Origin: Nitrososphaerota archaeon
GTDB taxonomy: Archaea > Thermoproteota > Nitrososphaeria > Nitrososphaerales > Gagatemarchaeaceae
NCBI GenBank assembly: GCA_016200045.1
Contig: JACQFN010000002.1
Location: 186,001 to 250,000 of the forward strand
DNA length: 64,000 nt
Direction of reading: 5' to 3'
The notes under the pieces are model-generated. The model was not told the DNA's origin. It did not search any database and saw only the letters and a list, made by a program, of their open reading frames with translations. Below are positions 19,133 to 28,859 of this stretch, piece by piece. Positions within the stretch are counted from its first letter, which is position 1; each line of letters starts with the position of its first letter. Made by a program: the position numbers and the translations under genes.

Positions 19133-19158
19133 AAGGCCCGCGCCGGACGACGGGCCTT
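19133..19158. terminator. Bidirectional hairpin between converging genes
   Basis: A perfect 8-bp inverted repeat (AAGGCCCG ... CGGGCCTT) with a 10-nt loop sits exactly between the flippase stop (19115) and the stop of the surface protein (19159). The position suggests a shared transcription end or mRNA-stabilising hairpin. Confidence 0.55.
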
Positions 19159-21708
19159 CTATCCTCGCCTTAGCTGCAGTATGTAGACAAGAAGCAAGAG
19201 GATGACGAACAGCGCAATTGCCAGTAACCACAGATAACTCAGGAACACCGCCAAAGTGTTCGCTTCTGACGTAACGGATGTCACCGTAGTGTTTGAAGTC
19301 TCTGTGGATGTAGCCGTCGAAGTCTCTGTCAGAGACTCCGTGGTCGTAGCGGTGGATGGGTTTGGCTCGGTAGTCGTCTCCGTCTGGGTCTCCGTGGTCG
19401 TCTCTGTCGCATTTCCGAAGTTCTGGAAGACAGTCGTTGAATTCGTGATGGTACTATTGAAGAATTCAGTTTCTGTCTGAATTTCTGTGGTCGTCCCACC
19501 AGGACTGGTGTGAACTACAGTCACGGTTCCCCCCACAGTCTGGGTGTGGGTTATCGTCACCGACCCCGTAGTGAAGGTCTGCGTCTGAGTAATGGTGGTG
19601 AACGATGTTTCTGGTGTTATGGTCACGGTTGCGGTGGTCGTCGCAGTTCCACCTCCGCCCGTGGTCGAAGTCTTCGTGGAAGTGGTGGTCACGGTCACAG
19701 TCGGACCGCTGCTGAGGGTCGAGGTCACCGTCGAGACCCGGGTTGTGGTTGTAGTGGTCGTAGACGACATGCCCGTCGTCATGAGGACGTAGTTCGAATT
19801 GTATGTCCCACCGGCGGACGAAATGGCAGAGGACTGTATTGGACTTGGAACCCAGGAAGTCCCTGCAGCCCCCCCTGTGGAGGATTGCCACACCACGTAC
19901 TGCCCGCGGTCCGTCCACACAGCAGCGGACTGGACACCCCCGCCGTTAGGGGGGGTAAATGTCACCACGGCGGTGACAGTGCCCACCTGGGCTCCGTCAA
20001 TCTGGACTGTTCTTGACGCGTCCCAGGTTGAAGGGGTGAGCGGGGTCGCCTCCAAGGTGTTCTTGAATTGCTCGAAATAGACGAGGTTCAGCCCCACAAA
20101 GACGCCAGCCCCTGTGCCGTAGTTGTAGCTGGCCGCGACACCCCCAGACATCTTGAAGACCCACTGGTGTGTGCTGGTAGATGCCGACGAAACGGCGCTG
20201 ATGCTTACAACCGATGAAGGGTCTGCGAAGAACACGGTGTTCGGACCAGTGATGTATGTGCTGGACGGAGTTCCCAGAGTGTTGAACGACACAGTGAACC
20301 TGTTCGACGTCGAAACCGGCGTCGTGCTGTAGCCTGGCAACGCGGACAGCTGGTTATACACAAGAGGGACATAGAGTACGCTCGCTTCGTTCCAATCGGC
20401 ACTTCCGGTCAACGAGAACGGGAAAGTCGTGGTGGTCCCCGTCTGGGCATACTCGCTTGACGTCCCCTGAATGTCCATGCCGAGGGAAGTGAACCCCGCC
20501 CCCGGAGTCGTTGTCACTCCCCCATCATGGTACATAAGGGCGAGCTCGAAGGACCCGGGTGGGCCCCCGAGGGAACTGGTCACGGGGGTCGAACTTGTCC
20601 CAATCGCGCTCCGTGCTGAAATCACGAGATTGCTGGCAGAAGAGACCTCGAACTCCCTCAGGTACATCGGTTTGTTTATCCCTCCGCCTATTGAGAATGT
20701 CACGGTGACCTTCATTGCGGCGGGAATGAGGGCGTGATAGATCGCGACTTGACTCCCACTGGTCGGGTCTGAAGAGTACGAGTCTCTGACATAGGTCAAT
20801 CCGCCTCCGGAAATCGTCATAGCGACTCCGTCTGCTCCCACGGCCGCCTCCACAATGAGAAGGTTGCCGACCGTTATGGGGCCCGTGTTCCTTGTAAGAG
20901 ATTGCGTGACTCCTGATGTTCCGCCGTTGACGAAGAAGACAGGAATACCCGAATTTGATGAACCGGCGAACGAGAAGAAGTTGATTCCCACTTCTGCCCA
21001 ATTGACGGCTACGCTGAGACTTGCGGGAAAGTTGGTCGTGCTTGTAGACGGAGGCCCGTTGAGTATCATGGAGAACTGGGCCCCTCCCGCCGGCCCTGTT
21101 CCTGCAAGGTCGAATTTTGTCCCAGGTGTGATGGTCCTTTGCTTTGCAGTGGCGATACATCCGAGGGCAAAGTTGTATTCCGTTTCGGTAGCTAAGGCCG
21201 TCGAAACGGATGGCCCTGGCCCGGTCCCGTTCGTCGAATCCTTCGAGAACCGGACGTTGTTGATTTCGAAGATATTGGCCGTCACGTTAACGGAATTGGT
21301 CCACGAAGTCTGAACTTGGTCAGCCACCGACGCAAAGACTGGTTGCGTCGTAAGGTATATCGAAGCCTGCGCAGTGTTCGTGGCCGTCCGAATGAGAGTG
21401 TAGGGATTCCCGATGGTGTCAGTCACGGAAACCGAAGAAACGGAAGAAGACCAACTCAAGCATACGACGATCATGTTTCCGCTTTGAACGGTGTAATTGA
21501 AAGGAATGTTGAGCAACGTAGTTCCTCCGGGTGACGACACGCTTGCACTGTTTGATTGAGTTAGGCCCACTGCGGCGGTGGCAGGAGCCACGAGGAAGAA
21601 CAAGCCGGCGATCGCGGAAAGCACCAGCAGCAGGATCACGAGGAGGGACGCTGGTCGCTTGCCCCCGATTCCGCGTTTGAAGCCCGGAGACGGTCGGTTA
21701 GACTCCAT
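19159..21708 (-). CDS. Large secreted/membrane-anchored surface protein with Thr-rich stalk
   Basis: From the ATG at 21708 the protein has 849 residues. A basic N-terminus and hydrophobic segment (PASLLVILLLVLSAIAGLFF) form a signal peptide ending near APATAA. The body is a Ser/Thr/Gly-rich beta-type ectodomain. A stalk of about 150 residues is dominated by Thr/Val/Ser. A final membrane helix with a short basic tail (YILQLRRG) follows. This is the usual plan of archaeal S-layer-associated proteins with an O-glycosylated Thr stalk. The frame opens as far back as a GTG at 21900, which has an AT-rich element 28 nt upstream, but the extra 64 residues look non-coding. The ectodomain function is unknown. 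It lies next to the glycan locus and downstream of the giant module protein. Confidence 0.75.
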   Translation of the reverse strand: MESNRPSPGFKRGIGGKRPASLLVILLLVLSAIAGLFFLVAPATAAVGLTQSNSASVSSPGGTTLLNIPFNYTVQSGNMIVVCLSWSSSVSSVSVTDTIGNPYTLIRTATNTAQASIYLTTQPVFASVADQVQTSWTNSVNVTANIFEINNVRFSKDSTNGTGPGPSVSTALATETEYNFALGCIATAKQRTITPGTKFDLAGTGPAGGAQFSMILNGPPSTSTTNFPASLSVAVNWAEVGINFFSFAGSSNSGIPVFFVNGGTSGVTQSLTRNTGPITVGNLLIVEAAVGADGVAMTISGGGLTYVRDSYSSDPTSGSQVAIYHALIPAAMKVTVTFSIGGGINKPMYLREFEVSSASNLVISARSAIGTSSTPVTSSLGGPPGSFELALMYHDGGVTTTPGAGFTSLGMDIQGTSSEYAQTGTTTTFPFSLTGSADWNEASVLYVPLVYNQLSALPGYSTTPVSTSNRFTVSFNTLGTPSSTYITGPNTVFFADPSSVVSISAVSSASTSTHQWVFKMSGGVAASYNYGTGAGVFVGLNLVYFEQFKNTLEATPLTPSTWDASRTVQIDGAQVGTVTAVVTFTPPNGGGVQSAAVWTDRGQYVVWQSSTGGAAGTSWVPSPIQSSAISSAGGTYNSNYVLMTTGMSSTTTTTTTRVSTVTSTLSSGPTVTVTTTSTKTSTTGGGGTATTTATVTITPETSFTTITQTQTFTTGSVTITHTQTVGGTVTVVHTSPGGTTTEIQTETEFFNSTITNSTTVFQNFGNATETTTETQTETTTEPNPSTATTTESLTETSTATSTETSNTTVTSVTSEANTLAVFLSYLWLLAIALFVILLLLVYILQLRRG

Positions 21709-21941
21709 ATCGACTACCGCAGCGCCCCAAGTTTCGTCGTTGGAATACCATCCGTAACCAACCTGCGGTCGTCTAGCAAGCCGAGAGATTCTGCCCGCCG
21801 GACAATGGGTCCATGGCGTATAGCTCTTTCGCGACGATGCGCAACGCTTTCCCCCCATCCAAGGTTGCAGGCCCCTTTCCACACGGGGCTTCTGAAGCAC
21901 GTTTTGCTTGTAGATTTGGACGACATATTACAATCACAAAT

Positions 21942-24900
21942 TCATGATACGATGATGATGGCCACTACCTGGTTGGTCAAGATGTTGATCACGGAAATTG
22001 TATTTGAGCCCGAGTTTGTCACATATTCCATGTTGACAGCGGCAGGCAGTACTGAAACCCCCCAGGGATTGGTCCCCACTGGTATCGGTATGGGGGGCAC
22101 AGATGAGGAGATCACCGCATCTGTCGAGGTGTCGATTATCGTAACGGTGTTCGAACCTGTATTGGCGACGTAAGCCCTTGAAGTTGCAGAATTGATGGCT
22201 ATGCCTTGAGGGGTGCTGCCCACGGTGACGTTGGCCACGACCAAATAGGTCGACCCGTCAAGGACAGAGACAGTATCTGAACCCGAGTTCGTAACGTAGA
22301 CTTTGTTGGTGTATGGACTGACCGCGACCCCCCATGGGCTGCTTTGCACTGGCACCGTGGTCACTCTGAAAGACATGTCGATTACCGAAACTGTGTCTGA
22401 CCCGTAGTTCGTGACGAAGACCGTGTAGGTGGGAGATGGGCCAATCGCGACGCTGGTTGGCATGCTCCCTACAGGGAAAGTCGTAATGACTGACCAAGTA
22501 GTGGTGTTGATTACCGAGACTGTGTTCGAGCCGGAGTTTGCCACATAAGCCTGTCCCAGGGTCGGGTTGACCGCCACGCCTTCAGGGTGCGTCCCGACGG
22601 TCACAGTCGCCAGGACTGTGTTCGTGGTGCCGTCAATCACCGATACCGTTCCCGAGCCATAGTTTGTCACGTAAATGACATTGGCGAAGGGATCAACGGC
22701 CACCCCCCACGGAAGAACACCAACGGAGATGGTCTTGATCACCGTATTGGACCCGCTGTCAATCACCGAGATGTTGTTGGACAGCGGACTCGCTACATAT
22801 ACCCGCCCAGTCGTGGGGTTCGAAGCGATACCTTCCGGTCCATGACCGACACCGATAGTGACCGAGGTGCAGTCTGTTCCCAGGCTTGTTGGGATGCCAA
22901 CGCTGCTGTCAGAGATCTTCACGGAGAACGTAGTGGTTGTGGTCAAGACTCCGGGTGAATAGACGGTCGAGGTCTGGCCCAGGATGGCCGACGAGCAGGA
23001 TGGTCCGGTATACCACTGATACTTGTATGGGAGGACCCCTCCATTGTCAAGGGGGATCGCTGTCAATAGAGGTGCAGTCTGCCCGCTCCCGATAGCTGGT
23101 GCAGGAGGGGATATGCCCACCTTGGGCGGATACTTCACTTGGAAGAGAGCGGATGACGATGAAACTGTCAACGGGACAGTTGAGCTGTCGGTGACCTTTG
23201 CACAGTAGTATGTGCTGGAAGCAGGCGAGGGAATGGTCCACCACCAGGTAAATGGAGATGTGATGATTAGAGGAGAACTTATCACGGGAGTAGTGTCCAA
23301 TGCGCATCTGGAACTGATACCCCTGTAGAGGGTGAGATTGTATGGAGAGGTTCCACCGGTATAGGTAACCTTCAGGGTGATATTCGTCGACTGACCGATG
23401 TCTATGGCCGATGGAGTCACCGGGGCGAGGTAGGCAGTAAGGGGAGGGTTCACTTTGAGGAGTGAAACGGGCGAGAAGCTGGTTACTGGAATTGCCGAAC
23501 TGTCGGTCACTCTCACGCAGTAGTACGTGCTCGCTCCTGGCGAAGCCCAATTGAAAGACCCGGGCGACCCTGCAAACCCGGTCAGCGGATTCGAGCCGCC
23601 CACGACAGCGACGAGCGTGGTGTCTAGTGAGCAGCTTGTGCTAGTGCCGCTGTATAAGGCGATGACGTACGGAGAGGTTCCTCCGGTCCATGGCGCGCTG
23701 GCGGTAATCGAAGGCCACTGGCCATAGTCGATGATGTTCGGGAATAGCGAGGGCGCGCCTGCGAAGAGGCCGGCGTTGACTTTGAAGACGGCAGTCGGGG
23801 AAGTGATGGTCAGTGGTATGGATGAACTGTCTGTTACCTTAACGCAGTAGTACGTTGTCGAAGTCGGAGAAGTGAAGGTGAAAGTTGTAGAGGTTCCTGT
23901 TAGCCCCGATCCAGGGTTCGACCCTGAGAGGGGAACGACGACCAACGTGTCCGATGCGCAGTTGGTGCTGGACCCGCTAAAGAGGGTCGCTGTATAAGGC
24001 TGGGAACCTCCAGCCCATGCGACCGTGGCGGTGACAGGTGCTGATTGTCCTGAATCAAGGGCCTTCGGGGAGATGGCCAGGACCACCGTTCCGGGCGTCG
24101 GGTTCACAGTGAAGAGCACGGTCGACGTCACGGCTTGAGACGGCACCGTCGCACTGTCTCTCACTGAAGCGCAATAGTAAGTACTGTTCAGGGGCGATTC
24201 AAAGGAGAATGTTGTAGTCGTCCCAATTATTCCAGTCTTGGGGTTGGTTCCGGAAAGCGGAGCCACCTTCATTGTATTGGTCAGGCATGTGTAGCCGGGG
24301 ACGACACTTCTGAGAGTCACGGTGTAAGGGCCGGTTCCCCCAGACCATGTGACCGTTGCAGTGACCGTTGTTGATTGGTTCATGTCGATGGCTATCGGAA
24401 ACATGATGAGGGAGGGGACGAGAGCAGCGGTTACAGTCACAGCCTTTGGAACGCAGACCTTCTGGGCGGGGGTCCCCTGACTACTGTCGGTGACCAGGAC
24501 GGAGTACAGGTGCGTAGAGGTCAGTACGCCGGTATCAAACGCTTGCAATGTCTCCCCAATTATCGCGTTGAGACTTGAGCAGGTCGTTCCACTGTACCAT
24601 TGGTAGGCGTATGGCTCAGTTCCGAAGAATGCAAGAGCATTCAACGTCATCGAGCTTCCGGTAGGCATCGAAGGGAGCGAGGGGGAGACGACCGCAATCA
24701 GATGCGGGTTGATGACAAACTGGACCGAGGGTGAGGTCACGTTCAGAGGTGTGAGGGCACTGTCCAGCACGGAGGCGCAGTAGTATGTGTTTGCTCCTGG
24801 GGAGGGCAAAGTGAATTCAGCGGTTTGCCCATCTAGGCCTGTCTGCGGGTTTGGTTCGTTGGTAGAAGCCAGCGTGATGTTGGATTGACAGTCGGGCGTA

Positions 24901-26438
24901 GTGCTGGTAAACAGGGAAACGCTGTACGGGGCTGTTCCCGTCGACAGGTCGACATCCGCGGTCAGATTTGCTGACTGTCCGATGTCTGTGGCCGATGGAG
25001 AAAGTGTCACGGTGGGCTCGAGGTTCGGGTTGACCGTTACGCTGGCTGCGACAGTCGTGTTTGAATGCTCTGGGACCCTTGCGCTGTCCGTAACGGTGGC
25101 ACAGTAGAAAGTGTTCGAGGTGGGAGATACATCAAATGTAGCACTGCTTACGAACAATCCTGTCATGTTCATGCCTGTGCTAGAGGAACCGGAACAGTCA
25201 GGGTTCGGGCTTGTCGTAAGGTCAACCCTCCATGGCTCAGTTCCAACTACCAGCCAGGACACGGTCAGCTCGGTCGTCTGACCGCTGTCCAATTCCGAAT
25301 CTGACCCGATGGTTATCGGGGACCCTGTGAAAGCAGGGCTGACGAAGACTGACGACTTCGCGCATTCCTCAGCAATAGGGGCTCCTGTGCTGTTGTCGGT
25401 CACCCTCACCGAGAAGGCCTGGGATCCCAGAGCGGACATCGGACCTGTCGAATAGGTGGACTTCGTCTGGCCGGCTATCGGGGTGTTGCAAGCGGCGCCT
25501 GTATACCATTGGTACGTGTAGGGGGCAGTCCCTCGTGACGCAGTGGCGGAAAGCTGGACCGACTGATACTTGTCAATGTAGGGCGCAGCGGGAGAGACCG
25601 AGGCCTTGAGCGCGGCGTTGATTGTAAATCCTACAGTGGCCGACTTCACCGGGACCTGAGATATGGCGTTGTTCACCACGGTTGCGCAATAATACGTCGG
25701 GGTGGAAGGGGATGCAAAGGAGAATTGAATGAAGTTACCAGCGACAGCGGACACAGGGTTTGTCCCGGACGACACCTTCACAATGGTGGTGTCAGCGGAA
25801 CACGATTTGCTGCTCCCGCTGTAGAGGGCGAACGTGTAAGGCGGAGTGCCTCCCATGGCCTGGACATTCGCAGCCACCGTCATTGACTGGCCTGCATCCT
25901 TTACGTTGGGGGTGAGGATGAGCTTGGGGGCTTTGAGAACCGGGTTGACCGTGATCAGCACGGAGGGCGAGACCGCGCTCGAGCCTCCCGCGCTGCTGAC
26001 CGAGCCGCAGTAGCGGGTGTTCACCGTGGGTGAGACAGTGAATATGAACTTCGGTTGGGTCTGACCAGGCTTCATGCTCTGGACGTTGGACGAGGTGCTG
26101 CAGCCGGCCTCATTGCTGCTGTAGAGCGTAATCGTGTACGGAGCGGACCCCCCCGTCCAGCCGACACCTATAGAGAGCGCCTGCCCTGAGTCGAGGGTGG
26201 TGGCCTGCGGGGTTATGGTCGCCGCGCTGGGCAGAAGCTTCGGGATGAATAGGGCCGCGAGGATAATCCCGCCGATTATTGCAATCGCTATGATTACCTT
26301 CGTGAGAAGGCTACCCGCCCAGGCCAAGAAGCGACCGAAACCCGTTATGAGGGATTTAAGTGTATTCAACACTGTAGGCCGTCTCATCAAGGTTTTTGGC
26401 CTGTCTGCTGGAGGAATTCCGAAACTAGGCCACTCCAT
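21942..26438 (-). CDS. Giant surface protein: about 11 Cys-paired beta modules plus a seven-bladed YVTN propeller
   Basis: About 1,498 residues from the ATG at 26438 (frame open to 26609; ATG at 26387 also possible). A membrane helix near residues 47-67 (KVIIAIAIIGGIILAALF) anchors or exports it. Then come about 11 modules of 90-115 residues. Eight are of the type GGTxPYTVTLYSG-x-C ... TYYCVKVTDSS and three of the type PYxYQWYTG-x-C ... SVxVTDSS; most keep two Cys, suggesting one disulfide per module. The last about 300 residues hold seven YVTN-type blades (for example RVYVAS, VIYVTN, QAYVAN, KVYVTN) with PxGVAV and NTVSVI motifs, enough to close a propeller. The domain order resembles archaeal PKD/propeller surface proteins, but the module itself I do not recognise as a named family. 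Likely an S-layer or adhesion component. Confidence 0.8.
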   Translation of the reverse strand: MEWPSFGIPPADRPKTLMRRPTVLNTLKSLITGFGRFLAWAGSLLTKVIIAIAIIGGIILAALFIPKLLPSAATITPQATTLDSGQALSIGVGWTGGSAPYTITLYSSNEAGCSTSSNVQSMKPGQTQPKFIFTVSPTVNTRYCGSVSSAGGSSAVSPSVLITVNPVLKAPKLILTPNVKDAGQSMTVAANVQAMGGTPPYTFALYSGSSKSCSADTTIVKVSSGTNPVSAVAGNFIQFSFASPSTPTYYCATVVNNAISQVPVKSATVGFTINAALKASVSPAAPYIDKYQSVQLSATASRGTAPYTYQWYTGAACNTPIAGQTKSTYSTGPMSALGSQAFSVRVTDNSTGAPIAEECAKSSVFVSPAFTGSPITIGSDSELDSGQTTELTVSWLVVGTEPWRVDLTTSPNPDCSGSSSTGMNMTGLFVSSATFDVSPTSNTFYCATVTDSARVPEHSNTTVAASVTVNPNLEPTVTLSPSATDIGQSANLTADVDLSTGTAPYSVSLFTSTTPDCQSNITLASTNEPNPQTGLDGQTAEFTLPSPGANTYYCASVLDSALTPLNVTSPSVQFVINPHLIAVVSPSLPSMPTGSSMTLNALAFFGTEPYAYQWYSGTTCSSLNAIIGETLQAFDTGVLTSTHLYSVLVTDSSQGTPAQKVCVPKAVTVTAALVPSLIMFPIAIDMNQSTTVTATVTWSGGTGPYTVTLRSVVPGYTCLTNTMKVAPLSGTNPKTGIIGTTTTFSFESPLNSTYYCASVRDSATVPSQAVTSTVLFTVNPTPGTVVLAISPKALDSGQSAPVTATVAWAGGSQPYTATLFSGSSTNCASDTLVVVPLSGSNPGSGLTGTSTTFTFTSPTSTTYYCVKVTDSSSIPLTITSPTAVFKVNAGLFAGAPSLFPNIIDYGQWPSITASAPWTGGTSPYVIALYSGTSTSCSLDTTLVAVVGGSNPLTGFAGSPGSFNWASPGASTYYCVRVTDSSAIPVTSFSPVSLLKVNPPLTAYLAPVTPSAIDIGQSTNITLKVTYTGGTSPYNLTLYRGISSRCALDTTPVISSPLIITSPFTWWWTIPSPASSTYYCAKVTDSSTVPLTVSSSSALFQVKYPPKVGISPPAPAIGSGQTAPLLTAIPLDNGGVLPYKYQWYTGPSCSSAILGQTSTVYSPGVLTTTTTFSVKISDSSVGIPTSLGTDCTSVTIGVGHGPEGIASNPTTGRVYVASPLSNNISVIDSGSNTVIKTISVGVLPWGVAVDPFANVIYVTNYGSGTVSVIDGTTNTVLATVTVGTHPEGVAVNPTLGQAYVANSGSNTVSVINTTTWSVITTFPVGSMPTSVAIGPSPTYTVFVTNYGSDTVSVIDMSFRVTTVPVQSSPWGVAVSPYTNKVYVTNSGSDTVSVLDGSTYLVVANVTVGSTPQGIAINSATSRAYVANTGSNTVTIIDTSTDAVISSSVPPIPIPVGTNPWGVSVLPAAVNMEYVTNSGSNTISVINILTNQVVAIIIVS

Positions 26439-26690
26439 GTCAGTATGGGAATGACCCGCCGGCAGTAACCGGGGTCGCTCCTCTCCCCAGTTCCCAGCTA
26501 ATAGGAGCTTGGAGAACTCGCGATGGGCAATCTCCACCGGGCGAATTTCGCCGCCCAGGTTGACATTCTGGACATCAAGACTACGATTATCGCGGAGGCT
26601 TGAGGACAAAGGATGTTCACTCAGGAGAAATGGAGTGGAAAGACAGGAAGAGTCTCAAGTCTTAACAGTCTCGAACGCCAGGAACGAGAC

Positions 26691-26801
26691 TTGCACACGA
26701 CGACCCGAACGAAGCTAGTAGTAGTCGCCGTCGTAAGCGTGATAGGGGTTGTATTGGTCTTCTACCCATTCATCTCCGGCCCAGCCCCCACGATGCAATG
26801 A
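26691..26801 (+). CDS. Possible small single-helix membrane protein
   Basis: A 36-residue frame from TTG 26691: a short basic N-terminus (HTTTRTK), one hydrophobic helix (LVVVAVVSVIGVVLVFYPFI) and a short tail. Codon third positions look gene-like. An AT-rich CTTAACAG element is centred 27 nt before the TTG, matching leaderless genes elsewhere in this window. The frame extends back to an ATG at 26613. No homology recognised. Confidence 0.35.
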   Translation: MHTTTRTKLVVVAVVSVIGVVLVFYPFISGPAPTMQ

Positions 26802-27139
26802 CGGCCTTCTCTGCATTCCTTACCAGAAACAATCGGCAAGTCTGGACTTCCTAGGTTTCGGCGTGGAAAGTTCCTGTGACGGCAGATTCTAACATTTCTG
26901 TACGCCAAACTGGTGCACTAACTCTTGGTTTGGCTCGTGAGTTAGGCCAATCCATGCAAAAGAGTTAACACGGTAGGAACAACCAGGCAGGGGCTGCATG
27001 ATGCCGACGACCCCACACCCGCTCACTCTGACCGTATTCTTTTCATCCTGCGTTCATAGGCTCGGCTTCGTTCAATGCTCCCGCTTCCTGGCCTCTGAAT
27101 CCGCAAAGTGACTGAGTTGACAGACGATAGAGCTAGTTT
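26802..27139. other. Gap without a recognised gene
   Basis: About 340 nt with no frame that looks coding and no clear RNA fold; it should contain the promoter of the methyltransferase at 27140, but no strong TATA element is visible. Confidence 0.3.
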
Positions 27140-27901
27140 GTGAATGAGTTGTCAGACGACAAGAAACTGACCCGCGACAACTACAGGGAATTCATGATAT
27201 CGAAGTGGATCTCCACTGGAACATTCAAAGCCCCGAGTCCCCTCGAATTTGAAATCATGAGCAGAGATTACAGAAGGGTCTTCCAAAGGTTTCTTCCCTC
27301 CGACAAGAACCAGCTGATACTTGACCTCGGTTGCGGATTCGGCCCGGCCATCTATTCGTTGAAACGCCTTGGGTACAGGAACGTCGAAGGCCTAGACTTG
27401 TTGCCCGAGTGTTGTGACTACGTAAGAAGGGAATTCGGCGTGACGGCGCACTGCGTAGACATAGAAGGCTTCTTCAAGGGGAGCGCAAGGAAATACGATG
27501 TTATCCTTGCCTTTGACGTAATAGAACACTTCTACAAGCACGAAATAGTAGCCATAATGCTCGAGATAATGGCAGCCCTGAACAGGAATGGTGTATTCAT
27601 CATGAGAGTACCACACGCGAATAGTCCTCGGGGTCTCGATGTTAGGTTCTCAGGATTTACCCATGAAGAGGTCTTTACACCGAGGAGTGCCGATGAACTC
27701 TTCAAGGCAGTCGGCTTCGATGGGGCTCATTGCATACCCGCCCCGGTCTCCCAGCGCAACCCCATGTCCCGGACGCTGAGGCGCGTCTCCAGACCGATTC
27801 TTGGGAGATTGTTGTACGCGCTGGGCCTCTTCGATCTGAACTCAATCGAATATCTCGATACTGCGAACATGATTGCCGTTGGCATCAAGCACGATGCTTG
27901 A
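27140..27901 (+). CDS. Class I SAM-dependent methyltransferase (Methyltransf_11/23 type)
   Basis: A 253-residue protein. LILDLGCGFGPAIYSLKRLG is the SAM-binding motif I, followed by the acidic EGLDLLPEC of motif II and VILAFDVIEHF of the motif IV region. Such enzymes methylate sugars, lipids or small molecules; UbiG/glycan-type methyltransferases have this pattern. The start is GTG at 27140. It stands alone on the plus strand between surface-protein genes, so methylation of a surface glycan is possible, but the substrate cannot be told. Confidence 0.8.
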   Translation: MNELSDDKKLTRDNYREFMISKWISTGTFKAPSPLEFEIMSRDYRRVFQRFLPSDKNQLILDLGCGFGPAIYSLKRLGYRNVEGLDLLPECCDYVRREFGVTAHCVDIEGFFKGSARKYDVILAFDVIEHFYKHEIVAIMLEIMAALNRNGVFIMRVPHANSPRGLDVRFSGFTHEEVFTPRSADELFKAVGFDGAHCIPAPVSQRNPMSRTLRRVSRPILGRLLYALGLFDLNSIEYLDTANMIAVGIKHDA

Positions 27902-28008
27902 CTGACACAACTGGATAGAACGGGTCCGGGGCGTCTCCCTTAGTTGGTCCGGAAGCTGGGTTCTCGTGGTGAATGGCTGATGTCCCAACTAGACTAGGCC
28001 TGGACGCT

Positions 28009-28716
28009 TCAGCCGACTGAAAGAGTAAGCGTACCAGAGCTTCCGACGTTGAAGGTATTCCCGCTGTAGGTTGCTCTGATCAAGAGACCTCCCTTCCCCG
28101 TGGCGGTAAACGTGACGCTGCACTTGCCCGACGAAAGCGTGCAAGTGCTTGACGAAAACTTCCCGGTCCCCGTGCCTGATGCCTTCGTCCAGGTGATTGT
28201 GCCTGTGTACGGGGGAGCCCCGTGGTAGACCGCCGCGGTGCAGGTGGTTGAATTGCCCACCAGCAGGAATGTCTTGGCGCAAAGCACGCTGACCTGCGTG
28301 GTCGTCCTGACCGTCAGCAGCACGCACGAGCTTGTTGAAGGCATGTTGTTCTTGTCGCCGCTGTACACTCCCTTCCAGCTGTAGTAACCGGCCGCGTTGA
28401 AGACGATGGGCCGAGAGCTCGGAGCGACCCCGTTGGTCACTGTTACTACAGAAATGACGCTGGGCCAGCCAGAGCACGAGGCACCGACGAAGTACTCATA
28501 GTAAACTTGACCGCCAGCATTCGCTGTCACTCCAATCAGCGTGGACGAGACTGTCACCGCGGTGCCTACCATCGTCGTCGCCGAGCTCAGAGAGATGACT
28601 ATCGCGGTGGGGGAAGGCGAACCCTCGACCGGGGCCGGGACTGCCGTCAGCATCATTACGGACGCTGAAAGAAGGCCGGCGTCAATGACGTACGACAGGA
28701 CCCCCTTGCGGCTCAT
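28009..28716 (-). CDS. Secreted Ig-like (Big_3-type) repeat protein
   Basis: About 235 residues from ATG 28716 (MSRKGVLSYV...). A signal peptide is followed by two Ig-like beta domains. Recognisable segments are AGYYSWKGVYSGD in the first, and KFSSSTCTLSSGKCSVTFTA then IRATYSG in the second; several Cys suggest disulfides. The same two modules occur in the C-terminal part of the peptidase gene at 28860-30627, so these are neighbouring paralogues. A TATA element (28769-28776) would start the mRNA near 28746, which also allows a TTG start at 28740 but argues against the longest frame (28803). Probably an exported or cell-wall protein; no enzymatic motif seen. Confidence 0.72.
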   Translation of the reverse strand: MSRKGVLSYVIDAGLLSASVMMLTAVPAPVEGSPSPTAIVISLSSATTMVGTAVTVSSTLIGVTANAGGQVYYEYFVGASCSGWPSVISVVTVTNGVAPSSRPIVFNAAGYYSWKGVYSGDKNNMPSTSSCVLLTVRTTTQVSVLCAKTFLLVGNSTTCTAAVYHGAPPYTGTITWTKASGTGTGKFSSSTCTLSSGKCSVTFTATGKGGLLIRATYSGNTFNVGSSGTLTLSVG

Positions 28717-28768
28717 GCGTTCTCCTGATGACTCAGCGGTCAATCGGGCTCGGACTCCTCGCCTTCGA

Positions 28769-28776
28769 CATATATC
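28769..28776 (-). promoter_or_regulatory. TATA element for the Ig-like protein gene
   Basis: Minus strand reads CGATATATG, predicted start of transcription near 28746, leader about 30 nt to the ATG at 28716. Confidence 0.4.
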
Positions 28777-28859
28777 GTTTGTTACCATGCCCAGACTGGG
28801 CATTCCGCGGGTTCAAACTCGGTTCAAGAAGGTGCGAGGCGTGTCTGCTGTCACGGATC

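Noticed and set aside
23000..26200. Relationship of the YYC modules to vertebrate-type immunoglobulin V domains
   Set aside because: The YYC-A-x-V resemblance is superficial: the Cys spacing, the GGTxPYT start and lack of the core Trp pattern do not support a V-set domain.
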